From contig NC_030859.1 in assembly GCF_000208745.1 (NCBI RefSeq), forward strand, positions 2,655,287 through 2,719,286: a DNA stretch of 64,000 nt, given 5' to 3'. The notes below the pieces were generated by a model. It was not told where the DNA came from and did no database searches. It was given only the letters and a program-made list of their open reading frames with translations. The position numbers and the translations under genes were made by a program. Positions 11,741-22,199 of the stretch are shown in pieces (position 1 is the first letter of the stretch; every line of letters begins with the position of its first letter). The DNA is from Theobroma cacao. Lineage: Eukaryota; Streptophyta; Magnoliopsida; Malvales; Malvaceae.

Positions 11741-14659
11741 ATGGCAACTTCGTCGACCAAGTATGAGATTGAAAAGTTTAATGGAAGAAACGATTTCAGC
11801 CTGTGGCGTGTTAAGATGCGCGCATTGCTAGTGCAACAAGGACTGTTGAAGGCACTGAAGGGAAAAGAGCATCTTCCCTCGAATTTATCTGATGGTGAGA
11901 AAGATGACCTTATGGAAAAAGCACATAGTGCTATTCTCCTTGCTTTGTCTGATGAGGTGCTAAGAGAAGTCACGGATGAAGAATCTGCTGCTGCAGTGTG
12001 GTTTAAACTCGAAAGTATTTATATGACCAAGTCCCTGACGAATCGGCTTTATATGAAGCAACGATTGTATACTCTCAAGATGAGTGAAGGTACGTCCGTT
12101 AATACCCACATTGATGAATTTAATAGAGTTATTCTTGATTTAAAGAATATCGATGTTAAAATTGAGGATGAGGACCTAGCCCTAATTCTTTTATGTTCTT
12201 TGCCTCCATCGTATGAAAATTTCGTGGATACTATGCTTTACGGCCGAGACACTCTCACTTTCGAGGATGTAAGGGCATCTTTAAATTCCAAGGAATTAAA
12301 GAAGAAAGTTGGTGGTATTCGGAATGAAAATCAAGCAGAAGGTTTGGTTGTAAATAGAGGTAGAGGTAAAGAGAAAGGCTTAGACAGAAAAGGTAAATCT
12401 AGAGCAAAAGGGAAAACTTGCTGGAATTGTGGTCAGAAAGGGCATTTTCGTCAAGACTGTATCAAATTCAAGGATGATGAAAAGTTTAATAAGTCTGAGA
12501 ATACTGCAAACGTGGTTGGAGATGACTTTGATACTTTTGAGGAAACTGATAATGTTCTTGCAATTACTAATTGTAACCTGATGGATACATGGATCTTGGA
12601 TTCGGCTTGTTGCTTTCATATATGTCCTAGGCGTGATTGGTTTACAACTTATCAATCTGTTAATATGGGCACTGTACAATTAGGAGATGATTTCTCTCTC
12701 TCAGTTGTTGGAATTGGCACAATTAGAATCAAGATGTTTGATGGTATGGTAAGAACACTTGAGGTAAAACATGTCCCTGACATGAAAAAGAATTTAATAT
12801 CCTTGAGTTTGTTAGATAAGAAGGGCTACAAATATAGTGGCCAAGATGGTGTCTTGAATGTATCTAAAGGAGCCTTAACTATCATGAAGGGCAAGTTATC
12901 CGGTGACCTTTATTGTCTAGTGGGAAACACGGTCATTGAAACTGTTTCTGTGGTCTCATCTAATGATCCTGAAGATGATGTAACACGTTTATGGAATATG
13001 AGATTTGGTCATATGAGCGAGAGAGGGATTAGAAAACTAAGTAAGCATAGTTTGCTGTGTGGTCAAAAGAGTGGAAAGCTAGATTTCTGTGAGCAACGTA
13101 GAGTGAAATTTAGCACTAAAACTCATCAAACCAGGGGTACAGTAAACTACATCTATTTAGATTTGTGGGATCCTTCTCCGGTGGTATCAAAAGGTGGATC
13201 ATTATACATGTGGATCTTTATTGATGATTTTTCAAGAAAGGTGTGGACGTATCTTCTAAAGGCTATGAGTGAAGTGTTAACCACCTTTTTGCATTGGAAG
13301 GTATTGATCGAGAAGCAGACTAAGAAAAGGATCGAGAGCTTTCGAACAAACAAAGGTTTGAAATTTTGCAAAGGTGAGTTTGGTCTATTCTACAAGAATG
13401 AGAAAATCGTTAGACATCGCACTGTCGACAAAACACCATATCAAAACGATATTGTAGAATTGATGAAGAAAACACTTTTGGAGAGAGCAAAATACGTGTT
13501 CTCAAATGTTGGCCTAACCAAAGTATTTTGGACAGAAGCTATCAACAAGGCTTGTTACTTGGTAAATCGGTCTCCATCAACTGCAATTGAATTTAAGACT
13601 CCCAAGGAAGTTTGGTCTGGTAAGCCTGCTGATTATTTTATATTGAGAGTATTTGGTTGTCCTGTTCATGTTCATGTGAGTGATGGTAAACTTGAGTTGA
13701 GGGCGACAGAGTGCATATTCCTAGGCTATGCATATGGGGTGAAGGGTTATTGGTTGTGGTGTACTGATTGTAAGTTCCCCAAGTTTATGGTGAGTCGGGA
13801 TGTTACCTTTGACAAGTCTGCATTACTTTGTGGGATAAAGTCTAGAATTGCAAACACATCAGACCAAGAAGTTGGCAAGCAGGTGGAGCTTGAAATCAAT
13901 GCTCTTGTGACAGTGCGAGATGATAGTGAAATCCAGAAAGAATTGCAAGAGGTACAAGAATTGGTATCTCAACGAAGCATTACTTGTATTGATGGTGATT
14001 TTGATTCTTATGTTTTATTTGTGGAAGTAGAGATTGAAGAGCCTTACTTTTATCATGAGAAAATTATATATGTCGAGTCTTCTAAGAAGATTGAGTCTCT
14101 ACACTGGGATCAAACATGGGAGCTTGTGAAAACACCTAAAGTTACTATTGAAGTTGGCTTAGTGTGTGAAGGAGGTGCAAACATTAGTCGTAATGTGGTT
14201 GGCTTCTCCAAATCAGATTTTGCTGGTGATCTAGATAGTAGAAGATCTCAAACGGGGTATGTGTTCACTCTCTCAGGATCTGCAATCAGTTGGAAAGCAG
14301 TTCTTCAATCAACCGTTGCTTTGTCTACAACTGAAGCCGAATATATGGCTGTGACCGAGGCAGTGAAGGAGGCTTTGTGGCTTAAAGGCTTGGTTAGTGA
14401 TCTTGGTTTTGAACAAACACAAACAGTTGTGTTTTGTGATAGTCAAAGTGCTATACATTTGACTAAAAATTAGATGTTTCATGAGAGAACCAAACACATC
14501 CAAGTCAAGTGTAATTTCGTTCGAGAGATTATTTCTAAATGTGAGATTGTAGTAAAGAAAATAGCTACAGATGAAAATTCGGCAGATATGCTAACTAAGT
14601 TAGTTTCTGGGATAAAGTTCAAGCATTGCTTGGACTTGATCGGTGTTCGTAGTGCTTGA
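11741..14659 (+). pseudogene. Defective copia gag-pol with in-frame loss of most of the reverse transcriptase
   Basis: The first ATG after the primer site (11741) opens a 910-codon frame ending at a TAG at 14471-14473. Domains in order: gag (UBN2-type); a CCHC zinc knuckle CWNCGQKGHFRQDC at 12419-12460; a protease motif region (TWILDSACCFHI, where DSGAS-like is usual); a GAG-pre-integrase remnant with the CxxC part lost; an integrase core with first Asp (YLDLWDPS), Asn-Lys in place of the expected second Asp-Asn (FRTNKGLKF) and a retained Glu (NDIVELM). The frame then jumps from the first RT residues (HWDQTWELVKTP, about 14104-14139) straight to RNase H (SDFAGDLDSRRSQTGY, about 14215). The TAG interrupts RNase H, and its C-terminal part continues in the same frame to 14659. 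The protein cannot support autonomous transposition. Confidence 0.9.
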
Positions 14660-14728
14660 GGCCCTTTGGGGCAGTGGCGGTGTCGACAGAGATTGGTTCG
14701 TAAGGTGGAGCTTGGTGAATTCAAGCCT

Positions 14729-14740
14729 AAGGTGGAGATT
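14729..14740 (+). other. Polypurine tract of copia element 1
   Basis: The purine-rich AAGGTGGAGATT lies immediately before the 3' LTR and is the expected primer site for plus-strand DNA synthesis. Confidence 0.8.
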
Positions 14741-15200
14741 TGTTAGGATAGTCTTGAATTGTAGATTTAATTAGGATTGTTTAATTCTAATTAAATTAGT
14801 ATACCTTAAAAAATAGTCTTTAAATCTAGTTAGATTAGAATAACAATTCCTAATTCTATTAGGATAAGATTCCTAATTATATTAGGATAAGGTTATTGTA
14901 TTTGATATTATAAAAGGACCCTATGGGTTAAAGAATAATCATCACCTAGATTTAGAGAGAGTGATTTAGGTGTAAGTGGGATAAGGGTTATGAGTTTGAG
15001 ACTGTTCTTGTAATCTCCTGATTTTTTCTCTTAGTGGATTTTTCTCTGTTGTTGTGCCCGTGGACGTAGGTCATCAAAAGATCGAACCACGTAAATTCTT
15101 GTGTTCTTGTGAATGTGCTTGATTTTCTTCTTTCTTTATTCCTATTGATTGGGTTAGATTTTGGGCAATTCTTTAGAGACAATTCCGCAATTTCCCAACA
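14741..15200 (+). repeat. 3' LTR of copia element 1
   Basis: 460-bp terminal repeat matching 11239-11694, with scattered substitutions and small indels. It is followed by the GTTTC target duplication. Confidence 0.95.
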
Positions 15201-15625
15201 GTTTCGGTAGCTCATTTGTTGTTGAAGTGTACGTATGGTTAGAAGTTACAGATACGTATGAGGTTCAGCCCTGGCCAATAAGCATTGTATCATCTGCTTT
15301 TTCTACAGTGTTCCATCAGAGAAAGCAGTCCAATTCCTTTGGAAAATATCCCACCCAAGCCAAAATAGCAGCAAAATTAGAGAAAAGTATGTAGGCAACA
15401 AGAGGGAGAGAAAGGGAGGCTGTCTATAACAGAAAGCAAAATTTGTCATAACTGTTTTGATTTGGTGTCAGGGATCAAAAGCAGATATAGAGAATTGCAA
15501 ATTTCTGTTACAACTTGTATTAGAGGACCTCGTGGGGAGTAGTGGAATTCATGGTACTATAACTCAAAGTTTTCAACTAATTACTAACTTTGTGATTCCC
15601 TTTGCTTGAAAAAAACTGTTAAAAA
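15201..15625. other. Intergenic spacer, 3' side of the receptor kinase
   Basis: Presumed 3' untranslated region of the minus-strand receptor kinase, followed by the copia insertion site. No other gene is seen. Confidence 0.4.
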
Positions 15626-18175
15626 CTATCTTCCTTTTGGATCCATGAGCTGTGAAAAGACGTCACTCGTGGTTGTTGTTGCATCAGAAGCTTGATCACT
15701 GATACTGTCAAAACGATTAGCACTGATGAATTCAACTAGGGGGATCCACCCAGGAATCTCTGGAATATGATTTGCACTGTTGTCAGATGAAACATTTTGT
15801 ATGGAAGCCTCTTGTAGTTGAAGAGCGTATTCCAAATTCCATAACACATCCCCCATCGTAGGCCTGTCGGTTCCATGTTCTGCCAGGCACTTCTCAGCTG
15901 TTTCACCAAATTTTCTCAGGGAGTCGAGATTGATAAATCCTGCTAGATGGGGATCTATAATCCTTTCTAACAGGCCTCTCTTTTGCCAGTGCATAGCCCA
16001 TTCTGCTATGTTAACCTGTTCCCTTGGAAGAGCAGGGTTTATAGCAGGCCTGGCACATAAAATCTCCATGAGAACCACTCCAAAGGAATACACATCAGAT
16101 TTCTCTGTGAGTTGCTGCCGACGAAAGTACTCAGGATCAAGATAACCGAAGCTTCCCTTCACAGCAGTACTTACATGAGTTTGATCCAGAGTAGGACCTA
16201 GCTTTGACAACCCAAAATCTGCAACTTTTGCTGTGAAATTTTCATCAAGGAGTATGTTGGTTGTTTTCACATCACGGTGGATGATACTGTCTGCTGCTCC
16301 TGTGTGAAGGTAGTGCAGGCCTTTTGCAGCTCCAATGCAAATTTCAAGCCTTTGTTTCCAGCTAAGTGGGGGAAGATTGGAGCCATACAAGTGTTTCCGC
16401 AAAGGACCACCTGCCATGAACTCATAAACAAGGATCATCTCATTTTGTTCTTCACAGTAACCTATAAGAGAAACCAGGTGCCGGTGCCTCAACTTGGAGA
16501 GCATCAAAATTTCTGTCCTGAACTCAGTTAGTCCTTGTCGGGATCCTGGATTTCCACGTTTTACTGCAACCATGACCCCATTCTCTAGCATACCCTTATA
16601 AACCTTTCCAAATCCACCTACACCAATGACCAAGCTCTCATCGAAGTTCTTTGTTGCTTCACGAATCTCTGAGAAAGACAGGACGCGACCTAAACCATGA
16701 GTTTGTGCTGTTGAAGCAAGACTGCAAATTGAAACTTTGGAATCAGAATTTCCCACATTTGCTAGGAATGGAAACCAGGTTGAGGGGCAACGTTTTGGCC
16801 TCTTTGGCTGGCGCAAGTACAGGAAGAAAGTTGCTACCATGACCATTAAAACTGCGAAAACTGCTGCAGAAGAGATTGCTAGGACAATCAATATTTTTCT
16901 GGGGAACTTCGAGTTCCCAGAACTTACACAAACATTTCCATCAAGGCTATCACAAGTATTGCTCATTTTCATGATCTCTAAACCATTCAAAATTGCATTG
17001 CTTGGGAGATTTCTTAAATCAGGAGGACCTATTTGTACCAGAATCTGATTTGATCCCATTGAAACATTCGTGAGGAAGTCTACATAGTAAGCGGCTGATA
17101 ATGCCATTGTCTTACTAGAAATATCAAACGAGGACAGAGCAGATTGCTTGTTGATGTAAACATTGAAAACTAGGCTGTTAAGAGCTATACTAACAATGTC
17201 ACAAAAATGCATCCTAATAAGATAAGTGAAACCTTCCTCTACTTCAAACGTCCATGATATGTTAAATCTCTGATCAGTAACATTTGCTTCAGCCATTTCT
17301 TGAGCAGTGGCATAAACCCAATTCGGTGCAATTTCTGCTGGTATTCCATCAGGGTACTTGATCAAATTAGGATTGACCATAACATCAAGGGCGGAAGCAG
17401 CATTTACTAAATAAGGTTGATCTGGCTCCCATATCCTCCACATGGAATCATTCTTAGGAGTTAGAAGAGGACCTCCCATGTTTATCCTGTAAGCTGTCTC
17501 CAAAGCTGCATGTTTCGGGATCTCAACTTCTGGTCCTAATGGAACGGGCACGACCCTGGAAGGGAAATACAAGTTGGGTACAGCCACAACCTCAATCCCA
17601 TTGATAAATGCAATTGAGCCATTGCTTGGAGAAAATGTCAGTTCCAATTTTTTTGAACTCGAACCTCCAACCTCAATTACATATTCCTTCACTAGAGGAG
17701 AGTTTTGGCCGGATTTCCAATAAGAAAACTGATGAAGTAGTGTGATTCCATTAGATACAACCGAAAAAACTGCAGACTTCAAATTATATTTTGTATCTTG
17801 AAGTGGGAAAAAATGTAGCCGCAGCCAGTGGTGGCCAATCTGCTTAGTTCTAATTGTATAGGCTGAAGATTTTTCGAAAACTCTAGCAGAATTATACAGA
17901 GCTGAGTTACCAGAAATGCTCATCTCATTCCCGGAAACAACGTCTGAAGAAGGGGACAATCCCACATTAGGAGTACTACTATCAGGATGAAAAACCCGGG
18001 AATCGTCAAGTTCTACCGGGTTACTTCCCCCACAATCAATCAAGAAAACATCTATAGGACTAAAAGAAGCACAGATCATTGACTGAATAAAGAAAGCAAA
18101 TGGAAAAAAGATTAAGAATAACACAACTGATACTTCCATTTCTTCACTTGCCGTTGACTTAAAAGTCTTGAACAT
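15626..18175 (-). CDS. CrRLK1L-family (malectin-like) receptor kinase
   Basis: A single-exon reading frame encodes 849 residues. A hydrophobic signal segment (about 13-37) precedes two malectin-like regions (about 43-200 and 225-405; LRLHFFPLQ and IRMHFCDIVS motifs). A membrane helix follows at about 428-453, then a Ser/Thr kinase with all key residues: glycine loop GVGGFG (518-523), VAVKR lysine 539, IIHRDVK (632-638) and DFG (653-655). The tail ends SQLMDPKGR, as in the family. CrRLK1L proteins (FERONIA, THESEUS1, HERK, CURVY1) sit in the plasma membrane and sense cell-wall state or RALF peptides. Remembered sequence favours the CVY1 (At2g39360) branch, which fits the neighbouring genes. 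Translation may start at Met13 (18139), which gives a cleaner signal peptide. A 5'-leader intron (about 18294 to 18184 on the minus strand) is possible. Confidence 0.93.
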   Translation of the reverse strand: MFKTFKSTASEEMEVSVVLFLIFFPFAFFIQSMICASFSPIDVFLIDCGGSNPVELDDSRVFHPDSSTPNVGLSPSSDVVSGNEMSISGNSALYNSARVFEKSSAYTIRTKQIGHHWLRLHFFPLQDTKYNLKSAVFSVVSNGITLLHQFSYWKSGQNSPLVKEYVIEVGGSSSKKLELTFSPSNGSIAFINGIEVVAVPNLYFPSRVVPVPLGPEVEIPKHAALETAYRINMGGPLLTPKNDSMWRIWEPDQPYLVNAASALDVMVNPNLIKYPDGIPAEIAPNWVYATAQEMAEANVTDQRFNISWTFEVEEGFTYLIRMHFCDIVSIALNSLVFNVYINKQSALSSFDISSKTMALSAAYYVDFLTNVSMGSNQILVQIGPPDLRNLPSNAILNGLEIMKMSNTCDSLDGNVCVSSGNSKFPRKILIVLAISSAAVFAVLMVMVATFFLYLRQPKRPKRCPSTWFPFLANVGNSDSKVSICSLASTAQTHGLGRVLSFSEIREATKNFDESLVIGVGGFGKVYKGMLENGVMVAVKRGNPGSRQGLTEFRTEILMLSKLRHRHLVSLIGYCEEQNEMILVYEFMAGGPLRKHLYGSNLPPLSWKQRLEICIGAAKGLHYLHTGAADSIIHRDVKTTNILLDENFTAKVADFGLSKLGPTLDQTHVSTAVKGSFGYLDPEYFRRQQLTEKSDVYSFGVVLMEILCARPAINPALPREQVNIAEWAMHWQKRGLLERIIDPHLAGFINLDSLRKFGETAEKCLAEHGTDRPTMGDVLWNLEYALQLQEASIQNVSSDNSANHIPEIPGWIPLVEFISANRFDSISDQASDATTTTSDVFSQLMDPKGR

Positions 18176-19765
18176 TTAAAGTACTAGACATTGTAACACG
18201 CACCTATTCTTATCCTGATTTTGTCAACTTCTGTCGTGCATGTCTTAATGAGAACATAGTTGGAGAAGAACAGATTCAATGGGATGAAGCATACCTGAAA
18301 TTTTAGTTGCTTTGGGTAATGCAGTTGAGAGAGAGAGACAGAGATGAGTTGGGGGCTTGGGGGATGAGAGTTATGGTGGTGATTACACTGTTTCCAAGAC
18401 TTGGTCTGTGACTGTGTGAAGACTTCACAGATTGCATTAAATATTTAAAAGAAAAAAAGGTTTGGGAAGTGTGGGGAAACTGACTTAACTGAAGCTTTAT
18501 GAGATTTTGCTTCCTTCTTTTAATATTTTGCGGCATTTAAGGTAAGAAACATGAGGGCCTGGTATTAAAAAATTTGCAGGCCATAGGGGGACCCTGACTA
18601 AAACACAACTGTCCTTCCTCTAAAGCAAAACCAGATGATTCCCTGTTGACCAACTACCCTATAATCTGACCCTTCTTTACCAAAAATAAGATCTTTGGAC
18701 CATGGAAAAAATTCTAATTACCATCATCAGATTTGAGCTCAAAAATATATAGCTAAGCCAAACCTTCGATTGTGTGAAGCATAAGCAAAGTTGTCTGCCC
18801 ATGTTCACATGCCTCATGATCCAAACCCCTCTTCCCTCAACTTGCCTTGGATTCTAAACTTTTGACTTTCTTTTCTTGATGCATACATTGATGCACTTGC
18901 TCTTGTTGAAGTTATCATTGGAGATTGGACCGCGAAGAGTGCTGTTATTAAGGAAGAAAAAAAAAACCTGTGAAAAGATATCTAGCTAGCACCTAGATCT
19001 TTGCCTTGCAATGGTAATTATGAGCCTAGGAGAATGAACAACATTTTTAATTTATATAATCAATTAAACAGCATGCGCATGAAGTCTGCTGGATCATAGT
19101 TCAGCCCTTTTTTTAATCCTTGTTAAGATTAAGATGAACACTGTTTCATTTGCAGGAAGTTGTAGCTGACAAAATTGACAGCTGAGGTTTGAGAATGAAA
19201 TGTACAAACTCCCATGAAGCTAACAAGTGAAGTGCAGGCGGTGTGGATCTCAAATTGACACAGAAACTAGAAAAACAAGTGCAATTCAAGCTTTAAATTA
19301 TTGTGATACAATGGGAAAAGTTTACTAATAAAGATCAGGTTAGAGGACGCTGAGAATAAAGAAAAAGCAATAAATAAAGTAAATAAGAAGCTTGATTTAC
19401 ACAAGGAATGGAAAAGGGTCTAAAACAAGAATATTTAGTAATGATAGAACAGTCCTGGTTTAGCCCTTCTTAATGGAAAAAGCTGGCTCAACCTCTTAAC
19501 CACAACCCATGATCTAAAATAGTAGTATTTTCAAGCCCAAAATAAATAGGGCCAAATGGTTAGTCATATCATCACTTATTAAAAACAGTTTATTACTTTA
19601 TTGAATTATCGACCCAAGCAGGCGCCACTCACGTGCTGCAAAGAAAAGGTATGATAGAGCCGAAAGGAGTGGAAAACAGAGGCCCCACTATCCATCCAAT
19701 AGGAGCCAATATATCCAACTTTACGAGAGGCTGCTGCTGCTTCACATAATCATCAAAACTCAAAC
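18176..19765. other. Divergent intergenic promoter region (receptor kinase / PPL2)
   Basis: About 1.6 kb separates two divergently transcribed genes. The kinase side has a GA/CT-rich leader (about 18325-18350). The PPL2 side has CCAAT-type motifs at about 19693-19710 and a G-box at 19630. No additional gene is seen. Confidence 0.45.
19630..19635. promoter_or_regulatory. G-box upstream of PPL2
   Basis: CACGTG lies 131 bp before the PPL2 start codon, with CCAAT-like motifs between. G-boxes are common in light-regulated nuclear genes for chloroplast proteins, which fits the product; regulation itself is inferred. Confidence 0.4.
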
Positions 19766-21249
19766 ATGGCAATGTCTTCAGTTTCATTGAACTGGGTTCC
19801 AGCGACCTTAACCAACAAGGTTACTACTCTCTCACTATCTGCTGTTAAGCTTTGCTTTCTGCTTGTTGCTTGCTTTCCCATGTCTGTTTCTCTGAAAGCC
19901 AACATGTTTCCACTTTCCAGTCAAATGCGCCACACTCCAATGAGTTAGCTCGAGCTACTGCACTCTCTTTGCATAACTCTGTCGCATGCCTCAAAGAGAC
20001 CACTTCCAATGAAGAAAGTAAGATACCCCATGGGATATTTTTCATGACAAACACTTAACGTATACCCTTTTTCTTCTTTTTCCAGATGTCTTTGTGTCAT
20101 GTTCTTACTTCTAATTGAATTTTAGACAATTGTAAGAGAAGACTGTTGCTGTTGGGAGTTGGAGCTGTAACAGTAAGTTTACTCCCTGCAACTTCCCTTC
20201 TTGCTGAAGGTATTATAAACATATAGTTATATCAATAAAGCACTTTATGACCTTAAATTTATCAAATTATCTCAATGCCTTGTTTTGGTCATTTTGGCAG
20301 AGATACCACAAAACTATCAAGCTTTTGTTGACATTCTAGATGGGTATTCCTATTACTACCCATCAGATTGGAGAGTAAGTTAAATGGGAATGCTAACAAG
20401 TTGGAAGCCTTGGTTATGGCTGTAGATTCCCTACATAATTTCTGTTTTGTTGCTTCTTGTTAGGAATTTGACTTCAGGGGACATGATTCTGCATTCAAGG
20501 ACAAATTTCTTCAACTGCAAAATGTTAGGGTGAGATTCATACCAACTGATAAGAAAGATATCCATGATTTGGGGCCAATAGAAGAGGTAAAAAATGGCAG
20601 TTTTCTTGCTTCCCTTAATGTTTTGAGTGAAAAATAGATTTACATGGTTTCTTTGCTTACAGGTAGTTTATAATTTGGTGAACCATGTTTATGCTGCACC
20701 AAATCAAATGGTCAATATACTTGACATGCAAGAGGTTTGTCCAGAATACATGCAATTCTCTGTCAGTTCTATTGATCAGATAACAGTCTAGCCTTAGCTT
20801 TAATTGTTAGTCTGACAAATTCCTTTCGGGGCAAACCTTCTACATGCAGAGAACTACAGATGGGAAAAACTATTACACCTTTGAATACGCACTCGCCTCT
20901 CCAAACTATGCCAGTGCTTCCTTTGCAACAATAGCCATTGGAAATGGTGAAGCATTCACCCTTTTCGTACTAGTTTACTCATAACCAGTCCTTGAACAAT
21001 AGCTTAGCCATAGACAAGACATAAGCAGTTGACAACAAGGTTTTCTTTCATTTGATATCTTTACTTGGATGTTGAAGATGTGAAGTACAACCAGGTGAGA
21101 GATTTAGTAGTGTTTTTTAGGCTATTGACTTGCATTTCTTTACAGGGAGATATTACACACTGGTTGTTGGAGCACTTGAGAGAAGGTGGAGAAGGGTCCG
21201 GAACAAGCTGAAAGTGGTGGCCGACTCTTTCAAGGTGCTTGACATCTGA
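19766..21249 (+). CDS. PPL2: PsbP-like protein 2 (PPL2 / PnsL1), chloroplast NDH lumenal subunit
   Basis: Eight exons are proposed: 19766-19819, 19921-20017, 20126-20209, 20301-20374, 20464-20586, 20663-20734, 20850-20946 and 21146-21249. They have consistent phases and encode 234 residues. The N-terminus is a chloroplast transit region followed by a twin-arginine lumenal signal (CKRRLLLLG, arginines near 55-56, hydrophobic stretch, cleavage near SLLAE). The mature part is a PsbP domain with family motifs DGYSYYYPSDWREFDF, NVRVRFIPT, NYYTFEYALASPNY and ERRWRRVRNKL. It matches Arabidopsis At2g39470 (PPL2, PnsL1), a lumenal subunit of the NDH complex needed for NDH-PSI supercomplex stability and cyclic electron flow. 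It runs convergently with the ABCB gene. All splice sites are canonical. Confidence 0.92.
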
Positions 21250-22199
21250 AACTGCAAGTGTCTCAGAGCTGGGCAAATCCTCAAAAAGAGACGATTATCT
21301 TCTGCTTCCCTGTACATACCTGGAGACAATGAGAATCTCTCATAGTTTACTTCCCCTATTGCTACCATCCATTTCTTGATTTTGTTAAAGAGGCTTCCAG
21401 GAGTGCTAAACAATCACAATTTCTTGTATGTTTCAAACCATCAATCAATTTACCAGGAGTAACTACTCTTTATCTGAGCATCAAAAGCTTTGCAGGGCAT
21501 AAAATATGGAAAGAGGTTTACCTCAAAAAGCCTCAAGAAGCAAAAATAATGGCAAAGTAGAAAATTTTTAAATTAACCGCATCTTTATTTACAGAGATTA
21601 CAACAGTTTTTCCTCTTCTAAACTTTCTTTCAGTATTCAAAAGTTGAAAATTTTACAGCCAAACACATACATCATCCAAGCTCTGGTGACAGGAGTTGCA
21701 GAAATTCATAGAAATCGGGGGCAAAATCTGAAACAGGAAAATCCCAGAAACACACCTCAATAGGACTAAAATTATCAACCCTTCTCTGATTAATAAACAA
21801 AATCAATACACCATGGAGACAAAGCACAACCCCAATCTAATGCTGCTTGCCCCCATAAAGAATATGGATCTATCCCTCAACAGCCACCCAAACTCCAAAA
21901 ACCCCTAATTCTAAGCACTACTTTTAAACAATGTAACTACAGCCGCTGCTATGCCTACTACTCACCAGAGTAGACATTGTACAACCCTCGATTGTTCTCA
22001 CATGCTCTTTGGTTCACCCACCCATAGAGAACATCATTACAAGCTGCATCATCCCCATTTATCCTTTTCAGATTCTGGATTTTTCAACCAAGAGATCCAG
22101 CAAAGCCTGCAGGTTGGTGTTAGTTCCAGCAATTCAAATGAGTGAAATGAGTACTATACAGACGAACCAATGTAAGTCACAATCAATCGCATACCCAAC
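21250..22199. other. Convergent 3' region (PPL2 / ABCB)
   Basis: About 950 bp between two convergent genes, presumably holding both 3' untranslated regions. No separate gene is supported; short frames at 21061-21413, 21951-22145 and 22009-22203 are not gene-like. Confidence 0.5.

Larger units (their letters stand above)
11239..15200 (+). mobile_element. Ty1/copia LTR retrotransposon 1, complete ends, defective interior
   Basis: The element is 3,962 bp and bounded by a 5-bp target duplication GTTTC (11234-11238 and 15201-15205). LTRs of 456 bp (11239-11694) and 460 bp (14741-15200) begin TGTTAGGATAG and end CCCAACA, so they have TG...CA termini. They differ at roughly 4-5% of positions by eye. 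A primer-binding site matching initiator tRNA-Met and a purine-rich tract just before the 3' LTR are in the expected places. Order gag, protease, integrase, then RNase H defines Ty1/copia. Most of the reverse transcriptase is missing, which explains the short length compared with the usual 4.5-5 kb. Confidence 0.96.

Noticed and set aside
15161..15394. 77-codon plus-strand frame across the 3' LTR edge
   Set aside because: It starts inside the LTR and runs into spacer, a chance frame created by the insertion.
19820..19920. Frame change in PPL2 near 19850 as a possible mutation
   Set aside because: A 101-bp GT-AG intron restores the frame and leaves a plausible transit peptide, so no lesion is needed.
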